Below, one piece after another: positions 39,601 to 51,600 of a stretch of DNA of 64,000 nt (position 1 is the first letter of the stretch; each line of letters starts with the position of its first letter). A program made the position numbers and the translations under genes. Source of the DNA: G965229605 sp965229605 (GTDB taxonomy: Bacteria; Pseudomonadota; Alphaproteobacteria; CBDDJK01); contig OZ245892.1 of assembly GCA_965229605.1 (NCBI GenBank), positions 2,356,001 to 2,420,000 of the forward strand. Direction: 5' to 3'. The notes beneath the pieces are model-generated. The model was not told the DNA's origin, ran no database searches, and saw only the letters and a list, made by a program, of their open reading frames with translations.

Positions 39601-42600
39601 CAACTCATTGGTCACATTCTGAAGTTCAAGCGTCCAGCTGCCCGCACTATCTGCCGTGGTGGTGAAGATGGTTTGGCCCGAATCATCATCGGCAACCGTG
39701 ATCCGCACAACCGCGTCAGCCTCGGTGCTGCCAGATATCCCTGCCGTGGCATTGATTGAAAAAGCCCCGGCTCCATCCGGGTTACGGTCTTCGTCATCTA
39801 TCGTCAGGCTGATCGGCGAGGTCACCCCGTCCACTGTCCAGGTGCCCATCTCCTGATAGAACTTGTTGCCAAGCACATCGGTCACAGTCGAGGTCACCGT
39901 CAGTTGATCATCATGGTCAATCAATAGCTGACCCTGAACATCGCCCAACGTCAAGGTCCAGTTGCCTGCCGAATCTGCCGTGCTGGTAAAGATCGCCTGC
40001 TCGCCATCTTGATCAACAATCGTTAAACGCACAACCGCTCCGGCTTCGGTGCTGCCAGACAGCCCTGCCGTGGCGTTGATTGAAAAGGCCCCGCCACTGT
40101 CCGGGTCGCGGTCTTCTGCATCAATCGTCAGGTTGGCTGGCTCAGCGATTGAATCAACCGTCCAGATCACGGTTGGCAAGGTCGAAACATTACTAACCCC
40201 GTCTGTGGCACTGACATTGATCGTCAGTTGATCGTCATGGTCAATCGCCAGTTCGCCCGCAACATCACCAAGCTCAAGGGTCCAGCTTCCGTTTGCATCG
40301 GCGGTGGTGGTGAAGGTGGTTTCTCCGCCATCCTCGTCCGCAACCGTGACCCGGACGACTGCATCGGCTTCGGTGCTTCCTGATATGCCTGCGGTGGCAT
40401 TGATTGAGAAGGTGCCGCCGCCACTATCAGGATCGCGGTCTTCTTCGTCTATTGTGAGGGTTATGGGGTCGGCGATAGCATCGACGATATAGACTTGTGC
40501 TGGCGTTGAGTCGATATTTCCAACCCGGTCAGAGGTTGAGGCGATAACGGTGAGTTGATCGTTATGATCGATGATGAGTTCGCCTGGCACGTCGTAGAGG
40601 TCGAGGCTCCAGTCACCGTTAGCGTCGGAGGTTGTGACATAGGTTGTTATCTCGCCGGATTGGTCGGAGACGGTGAGGTATATTGTGGCGTTTTGTTCTG
40701 CGCTTCCATAGAAGCCGGGAGTTGGTCCGATAGAGAAGTCGTCTCCGGTTGCGGGGTTTCGGCTATCTTCCTCGAGAGTCGGGATTGAGATTTCAGCGAT
40801 ACTATCGACGGTCCAGGTATCGAGTTCCTGATAGGTTTGATTGCCGAGTGCGTCGGTGACGGTGGAGGTTATGGTGAGTTTATCTTCATGATCGATAGTG
40901 AGTTGATTGGCGACATCTTGAAGTTCGAGGGACCAGATGCCGTTTGCGTCGGCGGAGGTTGTGAAGGTGGTTTCTCCGCCATCTTCGTCAGCGACTGTCA
41001 CGCGGACGATGGCTCCGGCTTCGGTACTGCCAGAGAAGCCAGCGGTTGCATTGATTGAAAAGGCCCCGCCACTGATATCAGGATCACGGTCTTCTTCATC
41101 TACGGTCAGTGTTGTTGGTTGCGCTTCGGAATCAACGGTCCAGGTGACGGGTCCGAGGTTGACGGTATTATCTGCGCGGTCGGTTGCGGTCACATTGACG
41201 GTGAGTTTATCGTCGTGATCGATTTGGAGTTCCCCGGCGACATCGCCAAGTGTCAAGTTCCAGTCTCCATTGATATCGGCGGTGGTGGTGAAGGTGGTCT
41301 CTCCGCCAGCCTGGTCAGAAACGGTCATGAGGACAATCGAATGGGCTTCTGCACTGCCGGATATGCTTGCTGTTTCATTGATGGAGAAGGCACCGCCACT
41401 GACATCGGGATCGCGGTCTTCTTCATCGACTTCCATGCTGGCAGGATCGGCAATCAGATCAACTTCAAAGGTCACAGCAGGCGGGGAGGCCGATGTATTC
41501 CCGACATCATCGCCTGCGGTTGCGGTGATGCTCATGGTCTCGCCGTGATCAAAGGTCATGCCGTTTGGCGCAAAGATCAGGTCATTGACCAGATCAACGG
41601 TCCAGAGGGCAGTCGCAAGGTCGGCTGTTGTCCGGTAATAGGCGATTTGGTCGTTGTCATCTTGCAGGGTGACGTTAATGATGGCCCCGGCTTCGGAGGT
41701 GCCGGAGATTTCGGTCAAAGGCTCCCCGATCAGGTCATATTGATTTCCTGGATCATCGATGATTGGGGGGCCTGGCGGGGTTGTATCGATAGAGAACTGG
41801 GTGGGGGAGGAGAGTTGATCGCCTTCATTTCCGGCCTGATCGACCTGGTGAGCATAGACGGTTATCTGGCCGTCTTCTAAAAGGATGGATTGATTGCCGT
41901 CCAGATATTCTGCGGTTTCGACATCGAGGGTCCAGAGACCATCGTTTGTGGCCTCCATGCGGTAGGTGACGGCATCGGCGGTATCATCATCAATCAGGGT
42001 GACATAGATGGTGGCCCCGGCTTCGGCATTATCGCCTTCGATTGCGGGGGTATTATCGCCGGTTACGCCTAAAGGTGCTGTGACGGTGAGTTCGGGCGGC
42101 GGTGTGGTATCAAGGGTGACGGTAACGGTGTCTGCATAATTGAGGTTGCCGGAGGTATCATAGCTTCCGGCATTGATGGTGATGGTTTCTCCGTCATCGA
42201 GGTCAAAGTTGGGGGTAGCATCTATCGGGGTATCAACATTGGGATCATCGGTTGTGGAGCCCACGGTGATGGACCAGACCCCGGCACTATCGGCAAAGAC
42301 GCTATAGGTTGCGGCTTCGCCGTTATTATCTTCAACGGTGACCAGCACCTCGGCCCCGGGGGAGGTGACATAGCCAACGATGGTAGGGGTTGTGTCGTTT
42401 TCATAGGATTGATCGATGGGGTCGAGGATACTGGGTTCGGAGGGGTCGATGACCCGGAAAGAGAAGGTATCACTGATAGGCGATTCGTTGCCTGCGGCGT
42501 CATAGGACTGGGCTTCGACTTCGATATTATCGTTGGCATTAAACTGGAAGCCGGAAGCAAAGGTGATGCTTTCCATATTGATTTCCCAGTTTCCTGAGCT

Positions 42601-45600
42601 ATCAACGGTGGTGGTGACGGTTTCAGTCATGCCGCCGGTGAGGTCTTCAATCGTCAGCACGATATAGTCTGGATTGCCGCCTGCGGTGCCAGCGATTACC
42701 GGGGTGATATCGTCAAATCCGGCGGCGGGTTCTGTGATAATTGGTTTATCAGGCGGGGTGCCATCGACTGTGACACTGACTGAATCGGTGGCTGTGCCGC
42801 CAAGAGCATCCGAAACGGTGATCGAGACATTTTCGCCATCATCAAGCCGGACCGTATCGCCGTCAATCGGGGTCGGGTTTAAGCCGAAATCAAGCGACCA
42901 ATAGCCATTTTGATCGGTGGTGACTAAATAGGTGCCAACCCCGTTATCGGTGCCTGTTTGTCCGTCATCTATTGTGACATAAAGGTTCCTGTTGGGTTCC
43001 CCGACCCCTTCGATCAGGGCATCGATTCGGACATCGGCCCCGTCTTCCGGGGTGGTGATGGTCGGGTCCTGGTCTTCGGTGACCTGAAAGGTGACCGGGT
43101 CTGAAAGGGGGGAGGTTTTGCCGGTTGCATCCTCAGCCGTCATTGTGACGGTGAAGAAGTCCTCATCATCGGCAAAATTGATGGTATCTGTTGCCAGATC
43201 AAGGGTCCAGTTCCCGGAAGCATCGGCGGTGACGGTTTTCACCGCTGAGTCATTTTCCTGATCGGCAAGGGTAACATAGACAATGGCATTGGGTTCGGAT
43301 GTGCCTTCAAGCAGCGGTTCAAGCACGCCAATCACCTGGCCATCGCCCGGACTGGTCAGGACAGGGGCATCGGGGGCCAGGATATCGACGCTATAGGTTT
43401 CGCTGGTGCTGCCGGAGCGATTATCATATGGGTCATAGGCAATGGCGGTGATGGTCAGATCATCGCCATCGGTCAGCGTCAATTCAGTATTTTCCGGGGT
43501 ATCGGTGCCGACATCAATGTTCCAACTGCCGCTGCCATCGGTGGTCACCCGATAGATGGTTTCATCATCGCTGTCCGACAGGGTCACCATCACGATAGAG
43601 TTTTCTTCTGCCGAGCCGGTGATGCTCCAGGGGTCTTCAGTGATATAATCGTCGGTGGTCGGGGTTAAAATGGTCGGGGCGAGCGGGCCTTCCAAATCCA
43701 TGGTGACGGTCACCGGGTTTCCATCAACCACGGTTGTCCCCTGATCCGGCGAAGACGAGACCTCCAGCAGCAGATCATCGCCATGGACAAGATCGGCCCC
43801 ATCCCCGCCAGGATCAAAACTGCTGGCATCCAGCTCATAGAACCAGGCCCCGGTTGAATCGGCGGTCAAGGTGACCGTCATGGATTCGTTGCTATTGCTG
43901 TCGGTCAGGGTCAGATAGACTTCATCCTCGGCACCGGGGGCAAAACCGTTGATGGTGGTGTTATTGCCGATATCGCCGCCGTCCGGGTCGATAATTTCCG
44001 GCTGATTGGCACTGAAAAGATAGATGGTGGTTTCAACCGGGGTCGAGGCGTCGGAGGTATGGCCCAGCGCATCGCTGGCGGTGGCGGTGATGGTCAGTTC
44101 ATCGCCATTATCCATATCAAGATCGCCCGCAATTTCCTGATAGGTTGCTGTATTATCGAGATCAAGCGTCCAGTCGCCAGTGCCATCGGCGGTGGTCTGA
44201 TAGGTTGAGCCAGTGCCATCATCGCTGATGATGGTAACCAGCACCAGCGAATTTTCTTCGGCAGAGCCACTGACTTCCGGGGTTTCATCATTGACATATT
44301 GCCCGGCAGGGACTGAGATTGTCGGGGCAACCGGGGCTTCGGTATCAATCGGCAAGGTGACCGGGTCTGGCTCATAGGCAACATCCCCGCCATCCTCGTC
44401 TTTGGCATCAATGATAGTGAAGCTGGCATCGGTGCCATCCCGGAAGTCCGTATTGACCAGCTGCGTATCATCCACCGTATAGGACCAAAGCCCGCTGCCA
44501 TCGACCTCAATGTCAATCGTATCAAAGCCCGTGGTTGAATGGCCATCAAAGATTTGCAGGGTGATGGTGCCGCCAGCAGGCCCGGTGCCTTCAATCACCA
44601 ACTCATCACGGTCCGGGTCCACCGCCGTTCCGGCTTCCGGGCTGATAATCTGGCCCGGCCCGGACAGGATTGAATCATAAGTAAAGGTGACCGGAGCACT
44701 TGGTTCAGATTCATTGCCGCTGTCATCAAAAGCGATAACTTCAACGGTTGCCGGGTCTTTATCGTCAACCGTAAATTTATCCCCATCCTCGACGCGTGGA
44801 TCAGTTTCTAAATCCAGACTCCAGCTATCGTTGATCACATCGACTTTATAGGTGGATTTGCCGTCTTCTGAATCATCCAGAATAACCAGCACATAATCGG
44901 CCCCGACCGCCGTCCCGCTCAATTCCGGGACATCAGTCGGAATCACATCGCCGTCACTTGGCGTGTCAATGGTCGGCTGCTCCGGGACTCCAAGATCATA
45001 TTCCACCGTGACCCTGTCAGGACCCGATTCATTGCCCGCCTCGTCATAGGCCCTGGCCTCAAAATCAATGAGACCGCCATCCTCCAGGAAGCTGCTGTCG
45101 CCAGAAGCCGGAGTCTCTGACCAGATATCTATCGCCCAGTTGCCGTTCACCACCTCGGTCGTGAAGATCGCTTGCTCGCTCCCCTCGCTCACCGTCAGCC
45201 GGATAATCGATCCATCCTCCCCGGTCCCAAGCACCGGGTCCTGATCAATGCTGGGGCTGCTTGAAGGCTCGGTAATCTCCGGGTCGGCCGGGGCGGTGGT
45301 ATCCACCGTAAAGACTTTTGGCGCGCTTTCATTAAAACCGCCCGTCTGGTTCTGGACCCCTGCAATGGCGGTGATTTCATCAGCTTCATCAATAGAAATA
45401 CTGCCGCCGGTCAGATAAAGATCAGGATCATCGGCAAAATCAAGCGCCCACACACCATCGGCATCGCTGGTGACCAGATAGGTCGCTTCATCATCGTCAT
45501 TATCCGAAATAACCAGCGTGACTTCCGTATTCGGGTCCGCAAGGCCAGAAAGCTCCGGCGTCAGCGTATTGTCAAAATCACCAACCGGCTCGACAATCGT

Positions 45601-48600
45601 CGGATAGCCCGCATTAAAATCAGTGACGATAAAGCTGACCGTGTCCGTCCCGCTCGATTCATTGCCCGCCTGATCAATCGCGGTGGCCGTCACTTCAACC
45701 TGATCCCCATCTTCAAACAGACCGGTCAGACCGCTGTCACTTTCGGTGTTAAAGGTCCAGTTGCCGCCGCTATCGACCTCGGCCGTGACAACAACCGTTT
45801 CATTGTCATCAACATCGGTAAAGGCCAGCCGCACAAATCCATCTGCCTCTGATGAACCGCTGATGATCGGGGTCAGATCGGGGACCCACTCATCTTGCGC
45901 CGGGTCGATAATCTCTGGCGCGGCTGGCGGCGTCATATCAATGGTAAATGTCGCGGTATCGCTTGCACTTGCCGTTGTTGCGGTAACCGTGACTGTTTCC
46001 CCGTCATCAAAAGCCACACCGCCGCCAAGCGGGGTAAAGCTGCCCGGATCGCTGGTATCAAGCACCCAGTTACGGGTTGAATCAGCAACAACCTGATAGG
46101 TCGCGGTATAGGTTCCATCCGTCACCTCCAGGGTGACAGTCTCCCCGGCATCGGCGACCCCTTCGACATAGGTCGGGACAATGCCGTCCCCATCCTCATC
46201 GCCGACAAAACTGCCGTCTGCCGGATAGGTGATCGAAAGCGGCCCGCCGTCATAGGTATAGGACTCATTAACCGTGTTAGAGGTATTGCCCGCCTCGTCA
46301 TAGGCATAAAGATCAACCGAAATAACATCGCCGTCATCAACGAAATTGAAGCCGCTCTGGTCAGCAAGATCAAGGGTCCAGACATCCCCAGCCTCGGCAA
46401 CCACTTCATAGGTGACCGGGCCTTCGCCGTCCTGATCATTCAGCACAACCACAACGGTCGAGCCTTCATCAGCCGTCCCTTCCAGCACCGGTTCGGAAAT
46501 ACCAACCGTGCCGCTCGGGCTGGTCAAAGTCGGGTCGGACGGCGCAAACAGGTCAATCGTAAAGGTCTCGGTCGTTCGGTCAGAGCTATTGCCTGCCTCA
46601 TCACTGGCGGTGGCACTGACCGTCAGGATTTCCCCGTCATCAAGCGTGACACTGCCTTCCTGCAGATCGGCGGTTGTATCAAGGCTCCAGTCGCCATTTC
46701 CATCCGCCGTCACGCTATAGGTCGCAGACTCCTGGCCGTCACTCAAGGTCACCAGCAGGACCGACTCAGGCTCGCTGGTGCCGGAAACCCCGGCTTCATC
46801 GCTATAATAGTCACCCTCCGGAGTCACAATCTCCGGCGCATCAGGCGCAGAGGTATCCACGGAAAAACGGTAGTCCTGCACCCCGTCAACAATAACGCCA
46901 TCGCCGTTATCAGCACTCAGGGTGACCGACACATCATCATTATTGTCAAATCCGTTAAAACTGCCGCTGTCAGGATTGGCGGCAGACAAATCCAGTTCCC
47001 ATTGCCCGGTATCATTGGCATTAGCCGTATAGGTGGCAACATCGTCCTCGCCGTCATTGATCGTGACAAAGACTGTGGCATTTGGTTCGGACACGCCTTG
47101 CAGGGTCGGGAAAAGTTCGCTGCCATTCAAAACGTCGCCGTCTGCAGGATAGGAGAGTTCCGGGGCCCCGTTTTCAATCAGCCGGATAGACAAGGGCTGG
47201 CTGGCTTCATCAGAACGGTTATTGGCGGCATCTATCGCGGTGGCGGTGATGGTCAGATCGTCTTCATCATCCAGCGTAAAATCAAGATCGGCAGTGCTGC
47301 CATCCAATATCCAGTTACCATTGCCATCGGCAGTGACGTAAAAGGTGGAAGAAACGCCTTCAACCGTATCGGTCAGGACCAGCTCCACCACCGAGTCCGC
47401 TTCTGCGGTGCCTTCAATATCAGGCAGGTCGGTCCCGTTGATGGCGGCCCCGACAGCTGGTGACGTAATTTCCGGCGCATCCGGCGCAACCGTATCAACC
47501 GTCACCTCAACTGAACTGCCCGGCGAACTATCATCATTCGCATCATCATAGGCGGTGATCGTGATGGATTCATCATGGGTAAAATCGGCGGTGCCTTCAA
47601 CATCAGCCGGGTCAAGATTGGCCAGATCGACTTCCCAATAGGACGAGCCATCATCATTATTGACATCGGCATAATAGGTCCAGGTGTTCTCACCATCGTC
47701 AAGCACCAGCCGCACCCGGTCAATATCGTCATCGGCCAGCCCGCTGATCACACTATTTTCACCGATGGTGCCGCCGGTTTCAGGATCAAGAATGGCTGGC
47801 AGATCGCTGACATCTGGAAGCGAGATCGTATTGGTTGCCGATGGATCAGACGTATTGCCTGCCGCATCGGTCACGGTGGCGGTCAGGGTGACCTCTTCGC
47901 CGGTATTGGCAATTTCATCATCAACCGCGATTTCCCATTCGCCGTTGACCACGGTTCCGGTGTAAATCTGGCTATTGCCCGCATCGTCGGTGACCGTGAG
48001 TTTGACCTCTCCCCCTTCTTCGTCAGAAGTGCCACGCACCGTAAATTCTTCAAGCGTAAAGCTGCCATCTGCCGGGGACTCAATGACCGGCGCATCTGGC
48101 GCGACCTGATCAATGTCAAAGCTGCTGGTGGCCGCCGGGCTGACATTGCCAGCGATATCAATCGCATTGGCTTCAATATTAAAGGACCCTTCAAGGTCAA
48201 AAACCAGCGGGTCCATCGGATCGCCGGAATCGGGGTCGGCTTCCGGCTGGTCGCTTGTCAGGTCAATTTTCCAGGCACCTAGCGAATTGGCCTCGGTCAG
48301 ATAGGTCACACTGTCGTCATTTTCATCCGTAAGGACCACCTGCACGGTTGAATTGGGCTCGGCCGTGCCAGAAATTTCATCAGGCGGCACCGTCAAATCA
48401 GCTTCATCAACCGGGGCTTCAATCACCGGCGCATCAGGCGCGATGGCATCAATGGTAAATTCAAGCGGCGAAGGTGTGGCCGTCAGGTTTTCTGTATTAT
48501 AGCCATCAGCGGTTGCGGTGACGGAAATAAGATCCCCATCGTCAAAACCCAGGGCATTGCCGGTTTCATTGGCGATATCCAGCGACCAGGCCCCGTTTGC

Positions 48601-51600
48601 ATCTGCGGTGACAATATAGTCCTGGGAGGCATTATCGGTTTCATCCGTCAGGGTCACAGTCACCACAGCCCCCGGCACGGCAGAGCCTGAAATCAGCGGC
48701 GTTGCATCGCTGAAATCGCCATTTTCCGGGGCGTGAATTTCTGGCGTGCCTTCTTCATCCAGCAGGGAAACGCTGAAAGAATGATTGGTCGGTTCTGAAA
48801 CATTTCCGGCCTGATCATAGGCTTCGGCGTAAATTTCAAAGGCTTCGCCATCATCCAGTCCGAAATCCGGCGCATTGTCTTCAGCAAGATCAACCGTCCA
48901 GTTACCCTCTGCGTCCGAGGTCACCGTATAGATCATCTGTTCGTCGCTCGCGATTTCAACCAGCGTCACCCGTATTTCTGTCTCAGGATCAGCCGTCCCG
49001 GTTATTTCTGCATCGGGGTCAACAATGGTTGATTCATCGCCCGGACTGTCAATATTCACCGCATTTGGCGGGATCGTATCAATCGTGAAAGAGGTCGGCG
49101 GCGACTCGTCTGACTTGCTGCCGCTTGAATCTTCTGCGCTGGCGGTGACGGTGATAACTTCATTCTCGTCAAGGACAACGCTGCCTTCAATCGGCTGATC
49201 GACATCAAGATCAATCTGCCAGTTGCCCTGACTGTCTGCCGTGGTCTGATAGACCGCGCTAAACGGGCCATTTTCGCTATCATTATCGGTGACCGTGACA
49301 TAGATCGTATCGCCCGGATCAGCAGCCCCGGAAATGACCGGAGTCTCGTCATTCACAAAGCTGCCATCTTCCGGCGTGGTAATCTGCGGCACCCCGTCAT
49401 TGATGGTCAGAATGCTAAAGCTGGAACTGGCCTCTTCCGACTGGTTTCCAGCCTGATCAGTGGCGCTTGCCGTGATTTCAACATCGCCAGTCAGGGCGGT
49501 TTCATTTTCCAGATCAAGCGTCCAGGACCCGTCGCTTTCAACCGGAATCGCCGTATAGATTTCCGTGCTGTCATCATCGGTCAGCGTAACCGATATCGTG
49601 CTGCCTGCTTCTGCCGAGCCGATAATCACCGGCGTGTCATCGGTGACCCCGCCACCCGGGGCCGGGCTGATAATCACCGGTTCATCGGGCGCGATAATGT
49701 CAACCGTAAAGACCAGCGAATCCGCAGGCGATTCATTGCCCGCCGCATCGGTGGCAGTGACCGACATGCTGATTTCTTCGCCGTGCATAAGCTCGATATC
49801 GCCGCCAGTCGGCTCGGTGGTTTCAAGATCAACCTGCCAGTCGCCATTGGCATCGGCGGTGGTGATATAGGTTTCAAACCCGCTGTCATCGCCAAGCACA
49901 ACGGTAACCGTTGACAATGGCTCGGCGGTGCCGTCCAGCATCGGTTCATCCTGCGCAAAACCGTTATCGTCCGGCGTTTCAATCGAAGGCCGCGAAGGGG
50001 CCTCTGTGTCCACCGAAAAAGTCACCGGATCGGCGTAATTGGTCTCCCCGCTTTCGCCAGTCGCGCTGGCTTCAACGGTGATATTTTCTTCATGATCAAT
50101 GCTGAAACTGTCAGTCGAATCAAGCGGCGTTGCTGTGGCAAGATCAAGGCTCCAGTTGCCGTCATCATCCGCCGTGACCTCATAGGTCGCAACCTCGCCA
50201 TTGTCATCGCTCAAGGTCACCAGAACCGTTGCGCCCTCATCAGCAACCCCGTGAATTTCCGGGGTTTCACTATTGACCAGACCCCCGTCATCAGGAACGC
50301 TGATCACCGGGGTGCCGTCAATGATCTCGATAATATCAAACGAAAGGCTGGTGACCTCTGACACATTGCCAGCCGCATCAGTTGCCGTGGCTGTCACACT
50401 TGCTGTGCTTCCAGTCTCAAAGCCAAAACCTTCATCGGCAGCAATCGGCTCCAGCACATCAGGATCAAGCACCCAGTCGCCGTTTTCATCGGCATCCAGA
50501 CTATAGGTCGCCTTGTCAATCCCGTCATCCATGGTGACCAAAATTGTCGCTCCGGCCTCTGCCGAACCAGTCAGAGTCGGCGTGGTATCCGTGACCGCAC
50601 CGGAATCGGCGGGGTCTTCAATCGTTGGCGGGGCGGGCGGCGTGACATCGAAAGTGATATTATCGTGCGTTTTAAGCACGGGGGAGAAATCAGCATCATG
50701 TGCCAGCTGAATTTCCATGGTTTCTGATTCTTCAAAGGTGATGGTGGAGGACCCGTCCACCGGCACATCGCCGCCGCTGTCAAGATTGATGGTCCAGCCG
50801 CCTTGCGCATCCACCGTCACCGCATAAGTCGCACTTTCGCCCGAATCATCGCTGAGTCTGACATAAAGCTCATCCCCCGGATTAAGCCCGACCCCGGCAA
50901 TCACCGGAGTCAAATCATTGATCAGCGCGTCATCTTCGGGGGTCACGATGTCTTCGCCCTGGGCATAGGTGGCTGCGCTGGTGACCGCCGTGCTTTCATT
51001 CCCCGCCGGGTCAGAAGCTATCGCCGTCACCGTCATCAACTCGTCCTCATCCAGGAAGTCATCGCCGTCCCAGTCTGCGGCCTCCAGCACCCAGACCCCG
51101 CTTGAATCCGCCGTCAGCGTATGTTCAGACCCGTTGCCATCAGGATCACTCACCGTCACCAGAACAATCGACCCCGGCTCGCTCTCGCCAGTAATGTCAA
51201 AATCTGTCCGCGAAAAAGCACTGCCATCCGTCGGATTGGTAATCGTCGCCGGGTCAACGCCAATCGTATCAACCTCGCCTTCGCGCGGGAAACCATCCGC
51301 CGGGTCAGAAACATTGCCCGCCGCATCCTCTGACGTCACGTTAATCGTCGCAACCTCGCCCTCATCAAGCGTGATCTCGCCATCCAGCAAATAGCTCTCA
51401 TCACCCGTGTCAATCCGCCAGTCTCCGCTGGAATCCGCCGTGGTGGCATAGGTCGCGCTCTCCCCCCCCTCGCCATCAGAAAGCGTCAATAAAACAATCG
51501 AGTTAGGCTCTGCCGACCCTTGAAGCTCCGGCGTTGAATCGGTCAGCCAACCCTCATTGCCCAGCTCGTCCGTATTCTCAACCGTCGGCGCAGGCGGCGC

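Noticed and set aside
4177..41460. Regular short-interval repeats that might suggest a CRISPR array or satellite.
   Set aside because: Repeat units are ~325 bp with no spacer/repeat alternation, and each is an in-frame Ig-like coding unit.
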